Source: an uncultured Candidatus Poseidoniales archaeon
GTDB lineage: Archaea > Thermoplasmatota > Poseidoniia > Poseidoniales > Poseidoniaceae
NCBI GenBank assembly: GCA_902563095.1
Contig: CACEWA010000007.1
Span: 1 to 53,218, forward strand
Direction of reading: 5' to 3'
Length of the DNA: 53,218 nt
Under the pieces are notes generated by a model. It was not told where the DNA came from. It saw only the letters and a program-made list of their open reading frames with translations, and made no database searches. Below, piece after piece: positions 1 to 6,811 of the stretch (position 1 is its first letter; every line of letters begins with the position of its first letter). A program made the translations under genes and the position numbers.

Positions 1-285
1 TCATTCACCGCCTCCGTCAACTGTGTCTTCTGCCTTAGGAGCTTCTTCTGCTGATTCATTAACATCGGATGCTTCAGATTGTGAGAATTCAGGATCTACT
101 TCTTCTTCTGCATACTCTGCAGATTCACGAACTCCTAAGATTGTTTGACGAATTACGTGGTTCTCGTCGTTTAGGTTAGAGCGTGGGTGGTAGCGAATTA
201 GTTCTTCTTCGTCTCTAGTGACTGGATAAGATGGGATGGTGACCTTTTGGTCTCCAATGCAAATTTGTCCATGGGTTACAAGTTG
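1..285 (-). CDS. rps4: 30S ribosomal protein S4, C-terminal fragment
   Basis: Reading the minus strand from 285 to the stop at 1-3 gives 94 residues that match the archaeal uS4 C-terminal half. They begin QLVTHGQICIGDQKVTIPSYP, at the point where S4 proteins usually have RQLVTHGHI, and end in an acidic tail rich in Glu and Ala. S4 binds 16S rRNA and nucleates the small subunit. The N-terminal half is missing: the codon just upstream of the conserved Gln is TGA, so the homology stops sharply at about 285. In archaea S4 normally lies immediately upstream of S11 on the same strand; here it is inverted relative to the S11 piece that follows. The protein identity is secure. Whether this arrangement exists in the cell is doubtful (see findings). 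Confidence 0.85.
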   Translation of the reverse strand, partial: QLVTHGQICIGDQKVTIPSYPVTRDEEELIRYHPRSNLNDENHVIRQTILGVRESAEYAEEEVDPEFSQSEASDVNESAEEAPKAEDTVDGGGE

Positions 286-557
286 TCAAGTCATCCAAGG
301 ATTCTGGTGGCCAATTCGCTGCAACCCGTGCAGCTGAGAGAATGGCTGACCAACTAAAGGAGAAGGAATTCACTCAGGTTATTGTCAAGTACCGTGGCCC
401 TGGTGGAAACAAGTCAAACAATACAGGTCCAGGAGCACAGGCTGCAATCCGTGCTCTAACTCGTGCTGGAGTAACAGTCACTCGTATCGAGGACGTAACT
501 CCAATCGCTCACGATGGAACGAAGAAGAAGGGTGGCCGCCGTGGCCGCCGTGTCTGA
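282..557 (+). CDS. rps11: 30S ribosomal protein S11, 5'-truncated
   Basis: The frame reads VVKSSKDSGGQF from 282, then the conserved GPGGNKSNNTGPGAQ and DVTPIAHDG blocks, and ends with the basic GGRRGRRV tail typical of archaeal and eukaryotic uS11. S11 forms part of the small-subunit platform near the mRNA exit. The first part of the protein, normally ending TGGM before VVK, is absent because the sequence to the left is inverted S4. A start at the internal ATG (342) is therefore not biologically meaningful; it only looks like a gene start because the real 5' end is missing. rpoD follows 17 bases later, as in archaeal ribosomal operons. Confidence 0.9.
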   Translation, partial: VVKSSKDSGGQFAATRAAERMADQLKEKEFTQVIVKYRGPGGNKSNNTGPGAQAAIRALTRAGVTVTRIEDVTPIAHDGTKKKGGRRGRRV

Positions 558-574
558 TATTTGAGGTGTTGAAA

Positions 575-1501
575 ATGAAGGCAGAAGTTGTAGAGGGTTG
601 GCCAAAAGACAACAAGATTAGAATCATTCTTTCTGATACAAATGCTGCACAGGTGAACAGTCTTCGCCGTGCAATTCTAGCAGATGTTCCGAAGATGGCT
701 ATCACCAAGGTCCGTTTCGAGCAAGGTGTTACACAAGATGACCAAGGAGAGATTATTGAATCAGTCAATGTTTTGCCTGATGAGGTTCTTGCTCACCGTC
801 TTGCTATGGTTCCAGTTCCAACATTCTTAGAGGAATTTGTATTCCCTCAAGACGATCCAAACAATGAGAACCTACCTGAAGACCAGTGGGGTTCTCCTTT
901 GTCTCAAATCATCTACCATCTTTCAATCAGAGGACCTCCTTCAGATTCAGAAGATGAATTCAAGACAGTTTATGCTGGCGACCTAAATGTACTTGGTGAA
1001 ACCAAGTTACAAATCAAGGATGAACACAAGCGTATTCCATTGACCATCCTTTCCAAGGGCCAATATCTAGAGTTGTACGCTTACGCAACACTAGGCCGTG
1101 GAAAAGATCACGCAAAGTGGTGCCCTGCATCAGCAGTAACTTTCCAGCCAAGACAGAAAGCAACACTTGCAAAACCAAAGAAGGCAAATGTACTATTCAA
1201 TCTTGACCTAACCTCAAAGTCAGGTCGCAAAATCAATTCAAAGATGTTCACAAACAAGGAATGCACAGATGTTGATGCAGTTCTTGATTTAGAGAGAGCA
1301 CTCCACCAGGTTGGTTATGGAACAGGACGTGATGAGGCATTCGATAATGCGATTGTCATGGAAGATATTGAAGGAGAATATGTATTTTCATTCGAATCCG
1401 ATGGTTCACTACCTTCTGAAGAAATATTCAACAGAGCTTGCGCTGAATTAGTCTCTCGTTTCGAGAAGATTACCGGTGAAGTCGATACAGCACTTGCTTG
1501 A
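575..1501 (+). CDS. rpoD: DNA-directed RNA polymerase subunit D
   Basis: This is the archaeal counterpart of the bacterial alpha / eukaryotic Rpb3 subunit, which dimerises with subunit L and nucleates polymerase assembly. The N-terminal dimerisation motif is visible (VNSLRRAILADVP), followed by LAHRLAMVPV and the inserted second domain, with the C-terminal dimerisation helix near FNRACAELVSRFE. It has 308 residues from the ATG at 575. I prefer this to an upstream GTG (566) because GAGGTG (563-568) sits at good Shine-Dalgarno distance. The few cysteines are scattered and do not form the clustered set of a 4Fe-4S ferredoxin-like domain, so this D subunit probably lacks the iron-sulfur cluster found in some archaea. 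It lies just behind S11. The usual L18e/L13/S9 genes do not follow; a CoA-pathway gene does. Confidence 0.95.
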   Translation: MKAEVVEGWPKDNKIRIILSDTNAAQVNSLRRAILADVPKMAITKVRFEQGVTQDDQGEIIESVNVLPDEVLAHRLAMVPVPTFLEEFVFPQDDPNNENLPEDQWGSPLSQIIYHLSIRGPPSDSEDEFKTVYAGDLNVLGETKLQIKDEHKRIPLTILSKGQYLELYAYATLGRGKDHAKWCPASAVTFQPRQKATLAKPKKANVLFNLDLTSKSGRKINSKMFTNKECTDVDAVLDLERALHQVGYGTGRDEAFDNAIVMEDIEGEYVFSFESDGSLPSEEIFNRACAELVSRFEKITGEVDTALA

Positions 1502-1564
1502 ATCGGTTACGAGTAATGCCATTTTGGCGAATTATCATGACCTATGTAGTGTAGCGTAAGCCCG

Positions 1565-2485
1565 ATGAGTGAGGTCACGGTTCAAGTCGGAGGTCATGTG
1601 ACACTGCTATTTTCCATTCACTCTAAACCACTTCTCGCTAGAAATCAAGGGTCTAAAGGAGCGGGACTTTGTCTAGAAGACGGTGTTTTGTCAACAGTCA
1701 AAATTCTACCAAAAGGTCCTGATAAAATTACAGTAACTTCAATGCACGGAAGTCCGATTGAAGAAGGAGAACAATTGTACCTTGAAATCTTGAATTCATT
1801 TCGAGAAGTTTTCAATATTGAATCATCAGTAAGTATCGATGTGCAATTAGAACTCCCAGTTTCACAAGGATTTGGTATGTCAGCAGCAGGATTGCTGGCC
1901 ACTAGTCTTGCCCTTGGAGAAGTGTTTGATTGCGGAGATGAAGGCCAACTTGCTAGACTAGCACACAGAATTGAAAGGAAATTTTCAGGAGGCCTTGGAG
2001 ATATTCTCGGGCTCTGGGCAGGGGGCTGTGAATTACGAGTAACCCCTGGTAGCCCTCCATTTCCAGGCAAAGCATACGGTTTTGATGTAGGGTGCCCAGC
2101 AATTTTGGTTTGGGACCCAGAAGGACAAAAGCACACATCGAATTACATCGATGATCCCGACTGGGAAAGAAAAATTACGGCAGCAGGGGAAGCTGCAGTT
2201 GAACGATTAAAGAGGCACGATTGGAATCCTGATGCTTGGAATATTTTGCTTGAAGAGGCAGACCGTTTTGCATTAGAATCCGGCTTATTAGATGAAAACG
2301 CAAGAGCAAATCTATTCAGTACCATCATCGACAACTCAGATGAAACAATGAGTTGTCATTTGTGCATGTTGGGAACATCATTAATCGTAGTACCAAGGGA
2401 TTTGAAAGTAGAATTCGATACTAGTGCCTTAGCCCAAAAACTTCGAGCGCTCGGTTTAGGAGTAAGAGAAACTACTCTTCAGTAG
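1565..2485 (+). CDS. Archaeal pantoate kinase (GHMP family)
   Basis: Predicted to phosphorylate pantoate to 4-phosphopantoate, the archaeal route to coenzyme A that replaces bacterial pantothenate synthetase and kinase. The N-terminus has the family block GHVTLLFSIHSKPLLARNQG followed by GAGLCLEDGV. The GHMP ATP-binding loop is PVSQGFGMSAAG (residues about 97-108), and a further Gly-rich block GGLGDILGLWAGG lies near 137-149. Length is 306 residues, normal for the family. The gene starts 63 bases after rpoD with no obvious Shine-Dalgarno and may have its own promoter. Its last 14 bases overlap the end of the convergent nuclease gene. The pantoate kinase call is specific because general GHMP kinases lack the GAGLxLEDGV segment. 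Confidence 0.85.
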   Translation: MSEVTVQVGGHVTLLFSIHSKPLLARNQGSKGAGLCLEDGVLSTVKILPKGPDKITVTSMHGSPIEEGEQLYLEILNSFREVFNIESSVSIDVQLELPVSQGFGMSAAGLLATSLALGEVFDCGDEGQLARLAHRIERKFSGGLGDILGLWAGGCELRVTPGSPPFPGKAYGFDVGCPAILVWDPEGQKHTSNYIDDPDWERKITAAGEAAVERLKRHDWNPDAWNILLEEADRFALESGLLDENARANLFSTIIDNSDETMSCHLCMLGTSLIVVPRDLKVEFDTSALAQKLRALGLGVRETTLQ

Positions 2486-3560
2486 GATTATTCAACGGTT
2501 CCAAATCTAGAGGCCCACAGTCCAGTAAGACTGTTCCTGGAATGTATACATTGTCGCAGAAACCATGCCTGAAAACCAATGCACCTTGGCCCCATGATTC
2601 AACATAACGGCTTGCCTGCTTGACGGTTTTCTTTCTTTGAAAATTCACATCAGCACCATAGAAATGCTTGGCATCTATCCACGCAACAGGCTCTCCGTTG
2701 ATTTCTACATGGTCTAAGAACAACAGGTCGGGCGTATTTACCGGCCTTCCATGTTCCTTCATTTGCTCTTTGACCATCTCTCCCTGTCTTCTCAGCCTTA
2801 CACCTTGTTCTTCAAACCAATCAGCAAGAATATCTTCGAACAGATCTGCTCGAACATGGGTCTCTGATTGGTCGACATTGCTAACTCTATCTGCGGCTTC
2901 AGCAGCTTTGAACTCATTTCTCTCCCTTTCTTTGAACTTTGAAGGAGCACGCAATGTCTCCTTTATCCTAGATTTCGACCATCCCATTTCTTTGAGGACA
3001 ACTCGAAATACATTCATTGGGGGGAAATCGAATTTTTTGGATAAGTCAACGATACTAACGCCTTCCCTATACAATCTCATAATCGCCTTACCTCTTGCCT
3101 GAAGCCGCCCGTGAGAGTAGACGGTTTTTTGCTGCAGCAACGCACTCCTAAGTGACAAGGCTTGGTCTAAGGTCATGTCCAAGTCATCTACCATCTTTCC
3201 AATTTCTGCAACTCTTTCATCGGGAAGCCATCCAAATTCACCTCTACGAACTACCTTTGCGGCTAGCGTAGATTCTGTTTTTAGAGCAACAGGATTATTT
3301 TCCCAATCAAATGAAAAACGCCTGGGCTCTTCAAAATCTTCAGGTATCCCAATGGGCAATGGCGTTTGGGAAAATCGATTATTCGCAGTATTTTTGGCAG
3401 CAGAATCGAATTCTATATGTCTTTCAACTAGCAAATGTTTGGCAGTACCGCCATGTCGTTTTGCCTTGTTAGGTTTCTTACCTCGGCGGTTATTTTTCTT
3501 TGAGCCGCCCCCTGCCATATTACCGTCTGGGTGCCCCCGTTCCATAGATACACCGGTCAT
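2472..3560 (-). CDS. TPD-motif nuclease-like protein (CDIN1/C15orf41 family)
   Basis: A 362-residue protein with a Lys/Arg-rich, disordered-looking N-terminus (GSKKNNRRGKKPNKAKRHGG, residues about 19-38). A central helix-turn-helix region follows (AIMRLYREGVSIVDLSKKF, near 159-177). The C-terminal domain carries the diagnostic Thr-Pro-Asp (NTPDLLFLD), then EPVAWIDAKHFYG. TPD ... (I)DAK fits a PD-(D/E)XK nuclease core. The same architecture occurs in eukaryotic CDIN1 (C15orf41) and archaeal relatives; the substrate is not established, so a nuclease role is inferred from motifs. The ATG at 3558-3560 overlaps the stop of the upstream gene as ATGA, which supports this start and translational coupling. 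The basic tail may bind nucleic acid. The 3' end overlaps pantoate kinase by 14 bases. Confidence 0.75.
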   Translation of the reverse strand: MTGVSMERGHPDGNMAGGGSKKNNRRGKKPNKAKRHGGTAKHLLVERHIEFDSAAKNTANNRFSQTPLPIGIPEDFEEPRRFSFDWENNPVALKTESTLAAKVVRRGEFGWLPDERVAEIGKMVDDLDMTLDQALSLRSALLQQKTVYSHGRLQARGKAIMRLYREGVSIVDLSKKFDFPPMNVFRVVLKEMGWSKSRIKETLRAPSKFKERERNEFKAAEAADRVSNVDQSETHVRADLFEDILADWFEEQGVRLRRQGEMVKEQMKEHGRPVNTPDLLFLDHVEINGEPVAWIDAKHFYGADVNFQRKKTVKQASRYVESWGQGALVFRHGFCDNVYIPGTVLLDCGPLDLEPLNNPTEE

Positions 3561-4075
3561 TTGATGTTAGATAAATCCGAGATAAATTGCTCACCTTGCT
3601 TTTTCATAAACGCATTAATTTGCTTAGAGAACATTGCTAGAATAATTGAAACTTCGCAACTAGCATGCACTTCAATCCCTCCATCTTCTTGATACAGGAA
3701 GGTTAAACAAATTTGTAAATTTTTCAATCCTTTTGCTATGGGGCGCTCGTTTCGACTTTGACCTTCTCCCAACAATTCAATTTCACAGAAACCATCACCT
3801 TCACGGATCGAATTAACTAGCCATTTAGTTTCGATTAAACTGCCTTTGATAACTTGGAAAATCGCAAGATGATCGCCTTCATCTATTGTTTCTGGCTTTG
3901 TTGCCAACATACTTTTGGCATTACTATTCCAATCTGGCCATTTGCTGGGATTCCTAAACGCATCCAATCCTTTCTTGACTTGTTCAGGAGGCATCTGCTC
4001 TCTTACTGTGTGAGAGAAAACTCTGCCCATGTATAGCCCAAGTTGTAATGCAGCATTGATGTTGTGGGCAACCAT
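3557..4075 (-). CDS. SRPBCC-like (START/polyketide-cyclase fold) protein
   Basis: A 172-residue soluble protein without signal peptide or membrane segments. The order of segments resembles the SRPBCC superfamily. There is an N-terminal stretch with FRNPSKWPDWNSNAKSM, where these proteins often have the 'v..p..W..W' phrase. Alternating beta-strand segments follow in the middle, and a long C-terminal amphipathic helix (FSKQINAFMKKQGEQFISDL) would close the cavity. The fold is inferred from pattern only and no ligand can be named. It is cotranscribed with the TPD nuclease through an ATGA overlap at 3557-3560. The first ATG (4075) lies only 36 bases from the start of the divergent surface-protein gene; the next ATG (4030) is an alternative start. 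Divergent promoters must share this short gap. Confidence 0.5.
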   Translation of the reverse strand: MVAHNINAALQLGLYMGRVFSHTVREQMPPEQVKKGLDAFRNPSKWPDWNSNAKSMLATKPETIDEGDHLAIFQVIKGSLIETKWLVNSIREGDGFCEIELLGEGQSRNERPIAKGLKNLQICLTFLYQEDGGIEVHASCEVSIILAMFSKQINAFMKKQGEQFISDLSNIK

Positions 4076-4111
4076 GCCATTAATTCAAGTGAGAGGAGTA
4101 GATGGGGGTAT

Positions 4112-6811
4112 ATGCGACGACTGTTGGCACTTGCCGTTGTTTTAGTGATGGTCCTACCTCTTGTTTCAGTAGCAGATGAAACCCAAGGCCCTCTGGGATG
4201 GGCTCTATCTGGAGGGGGTTTTGAGGATGAAATTCTAGCAGGCCATGTTGTATTAGATGATGAGAGCATTGTAGTTGCCGGCTCTTTCACATCAGCAGCC
4301 ATGTTTGGAGACATAGGCCTTGGAGCTGAGGGAATGTCTGGCGATACAGACATGTTTGTTGCAGTAATGAACTCAACAGGAAATTGGACAGCTGCATACA
4401 GTTACGGTAGTGATGGCGCTGATGGAATCGACGCAATCGCTCTACACACATCTGGCGATTTGATTCTAGTCGGTCATTTCTGTCTAGGTACTGCAGGCGA
4501 ATATTGCGCAATGAATATGTCTTCTTTCACTCTAAACAAAAGTCAAGATAATGAAGAAGGAGATGCCTTTGTAGGCCGATTTGCAATAACTGGAAACTCT
4601 CTCACTCCAATTTGGATAAGGACTATTTCCAATCAGGATGATCTAACTGGATTCGATGTAGAAATTGGTCCGAACGGTGGGATTTCAGTAGGAATCTTCC
4701 ACAAAGGCTTCTTGTCCGTAGATGGCGAATTTTTACCTGGTGCTCAAGGAACTAGTCTTGCTTTGCTTCACTACGATGAGAACGGACAAATACTGTGGGT
4801 CAACGGTATTACTAGTCAAGACGGGATTGAGTCCTTTGGAGGTATGTGCTATTCATTGGATGGTTACCTCCATGTAGTTGGCACATATGTTGGGTCAATT
4901 ATGTTCGTAGAGCGAACAGATTCACAAGGCGAGGCAGATATTTTTACAGCACAAATTGATGGTAACGGTAATTTCACTTGGACCTCATTCGCAGGCGGCA
5001 CTGGAGAAGAATGGGCTAATGATTGCGCAGTAGACAGTTCTGGAACAGTGCATGTTGTTGGGCAATTGGAAGGAACAGCACAATTTGGCGTCATCAATGC
5101 TACTTCAAATGGCTGGAGAGACATGTTCCATGCAACCATTTCTTCAAATGGAATCTGGACCAATGTCAATAATGCTGGCGGTGGTGGCTGGGAGATAATC
5201 GAAACACTAGTTATCGATTCCAAGGACAATATCATAGTTACAGGAACTTACACCTCAACCTTTACTCTAGGTGTAGACCAACTGACGGACAAAGACTCTA
5301 ACGGAGAGAAGAGAGATGTATTCGTAGCACAAATAGACCCCTCAAATGAATGGGTTTGGGCAGTTTCTGCTGGAGGAACCGGAGACGATATAGCCGCTTC
5401 AATCCAATTCGGCTTCGACGAATCACCAATCATTGGAATGACAATACAAAATACAGCCACATTGGGTAACTTCACAGTTTCTTCAGCAGGATATAGCGAT
5501 GTAGCATTTTGGAATTATGCTAGAGATCACGATTCCGATGGTCTTACGGATGGCTCAGATAACTGTCCAAGAGTTGCCAACCCCGAACAAACGGATACTG
5601 ATGGTGACTTGTATGGCGATGCTTGTGACGATGATGATGATGGAGACGCAATCGGAGACGATTGGGACGATTGTTCACCTGGAGAAACTGGATGGGTTTC
5701 TGCGCCAAACACCGACCATGATAGCGATGGCTGCAGAGATGCCACAGAAGATTTCGATGATGATGAAGATGGGATTTTAGACCATTATGACCAATGTCCA
5801 GAAGGGCCGGTAGGTTGGACTTCCACCATTGAGAATGACGAGGATCAAAATGGATGTGAGGATGTCGATAGTGACGGAGATGGCTTTGTAGATCAATTAG
5901 ACAAGTGCCCGGAAATTTATGATGACCAAGCAGATTTAGACGGTGATGGAATCGGAGATGCTTGTGAAAATGACACAGACGGAGACGGAATCCTCGATCA
6001 ATTCGATAATTGCCCATACGATTCATTCAGTTGGGTTAGCGAGCATGATATCGACCATGACCAAGATGGTTGTAGAGACGCTGACAGGGATGCAGATGAT
6101 GATGGAGATGGCGTATTAGATCTTTCAGACGATTGTGCTGTAGGCGAAATAAATTGGAATGCATCATTTGATCATGATGGCGATGGTTGTCACGACGATT
6201 ACGAAGATTCAGATGATGACGCTGATGGAGTTTTTGATTCTCAAGACTCTTGTCCACGTGGATATGTTGGACAGGCTGGTGTCGGAATGGACTTAGATCA
6301 AGACGGATGTGTTGATTCAATGGAAGATGATGACGACGATAATGACGGAGTTACCGATGCTGAGGACCAGTGCCGATTTACGCCTCAGGGAATGGAAGTA
6401 GATTCCGAAGGGTGTTCCGGTGTTCAACTAGACGATGATGGAGATGGCGTGCACAATCTCAACGATCTTTGCCCTTCAACCCCTGCTGGTGAAATAGTAT
6501 CTTCAACAGGTTGTACTGTGGAAATTAGTGAAGAAACCAAAAGTAATTCTGAAGAAGACGAAGAATCCTTTTCACTGATTACTATTTTATTCATTGTTGC
6601 AGGAATATTGGTTGCTGTAGCAGCTTATGTTACATTCAAACCTCAGCCACCGCTACCGCCTAAACCAGTACCAAAAGTTGGCGAAGAGGCAACATCAACT
6701 GTAAACGATGGAAGGGGCCAAGGGGATGGCGGAATTGCTTCTGCCGACATCGGTGATACCGGCCTCGATATCGATGCTAGTAAGCCCGAGGTCGCTACAG
6801 ATGAAGTCTGA
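4112..6811 (+). CDS. Large surface protein: beta-propeller-like repeats plus calcium-binding TSP3-like repeats
   Basis: From the ATG at 4112 the protein is 899 residues and opens with a signal peptide (MRRLLALAVVLVMVLPLVSV). About 450 residues of repeated strands follow, with recurring phrases such as FAGGTGEEWANDCAVDSSG and AGGTGDDIAASI. These resemble SBBP/'outer' beta-propeller repeats. Next comes an Asp-rich series of thrombospondin-type-3-like calcium loops (DTDGDLYGDACD, DTDGDGILDQFDNCP and others). A single membrane helix near the C-terminus (SLITILFIVAGILVAVAAYV) and a 60-residue Pro/Gly-rich tail end the protein. It is probably anchored at the cell surface with a cytoplasmic tail. 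An upstream ATG (4064) would put 16 charged residues before the signal peptide and is unlikely. The last 117 bases lie antisense to the end of leuS. Function unknown; adhesion or polymer binding is a guess. Confidence 0.8.
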   Translation: MRRLLALAVVLVMVLPLVSVADETQGPLGWALSGGGFEDEILAGHVVLDDESIVVAGSFTSAAMFGDIGLGAEGMSGDTDMFVAVMNSTGNWTAAYSYGSDGADGIDAIALHTSGDLILVGHFCLGTAGEYCAMNMSSFTLNKSQDNEEGDAFVGRFAITGNSLTPIWIRTISNQDDLTGFDVEIGPNGGISVGIFHKGFLSVDGEFLPGAQGTSLALLHYDENGQILWVNGITSQDGIESFGGMCYSLDGYLHVVGTYVGSIMFVERTDSQGEADIFTAQIDGNGNFTWTSFAGGTGEEWANDCAVDSSGTVHVVGQLEGTAQFGVINATSNGWRDMFHATISSNGIWTNVNNAGGGGWEIIETLVIDSKDNIIVTGTYTSTFTLGVDQLTDKDSNGEKRDVFVAQIDPSNEWVWAVSAGGTGDDIAASIQFGFDESPIIGMTIQNTATLGNFTVSSAGYSDVAFWNYARDHDSDGLTDGSDNCPRVANPEQTDTDGDLYGDACDDDDDGDAIGDDWDDCSPGETGWVSAPNTDHDSDGCRDATEDFDDDEDGILDHYDQCPEGPVGWTSTIENDEDQNGCEDVDSDGDGFVDQLDKCPEIYDDQADLDGDGIGDACENDTDGDGILDQFDNCPYDSFSWVSEHDIDHDQDGCRDADRDADDDGDGVLDLSDDCAVGEINWNASFDHDGDGCHDDYEDSDDDADGVFDSQDSCPRGYVGQAGVGMDLDQDGCVDSMEDDDDDNDGVTDAEDQCRFTPQGMEVDSEGCSGVQLDDDGDGVHNLNDLCPSTPAGEIVSSTGCTVEISEETKSNSEEDEESFSLITILFIVAGILVAVAAYVTFKPQPPLPPKPVPKVGEEATSTVNDGRGQGDGGIASADIGDTGLDIDASKPEVATDEV
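5524..6520 (+). repeat. TSP3-like Asp-rich repeat series (coding)
   Basis: This is an in-gene series of degenerate repeats with the pattern D-x-D-x-D-G-x-x-D, interleaved with Cys-Pro pairs (DNCP, DQCP, DKCP, DSCP). The units follow each other for about 330 codons. The acidic loops are typical calcium ligands and the regular cysteines may form disulfides outside the cell. The codons gat/gac dominate, giving the DNA a striking GATGATGA texture. The antisense strand is therefore open over several hundred bases, but those frames (His-rich) are not genes. Confidence 0.85.

Noticed and set aside
342-557. Complete short S11 starting at the internal ATG
   Set aside because: S11 similarity clearly continues to 282, so this ATG is internal and the gene is truncated.
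5517-6320. Open frames antisense or shifted over the Asp-rich repeats, rich in His or Met
   Set aside because: They arise from GAT/GAC codon repetition in the real surface-protein gene.
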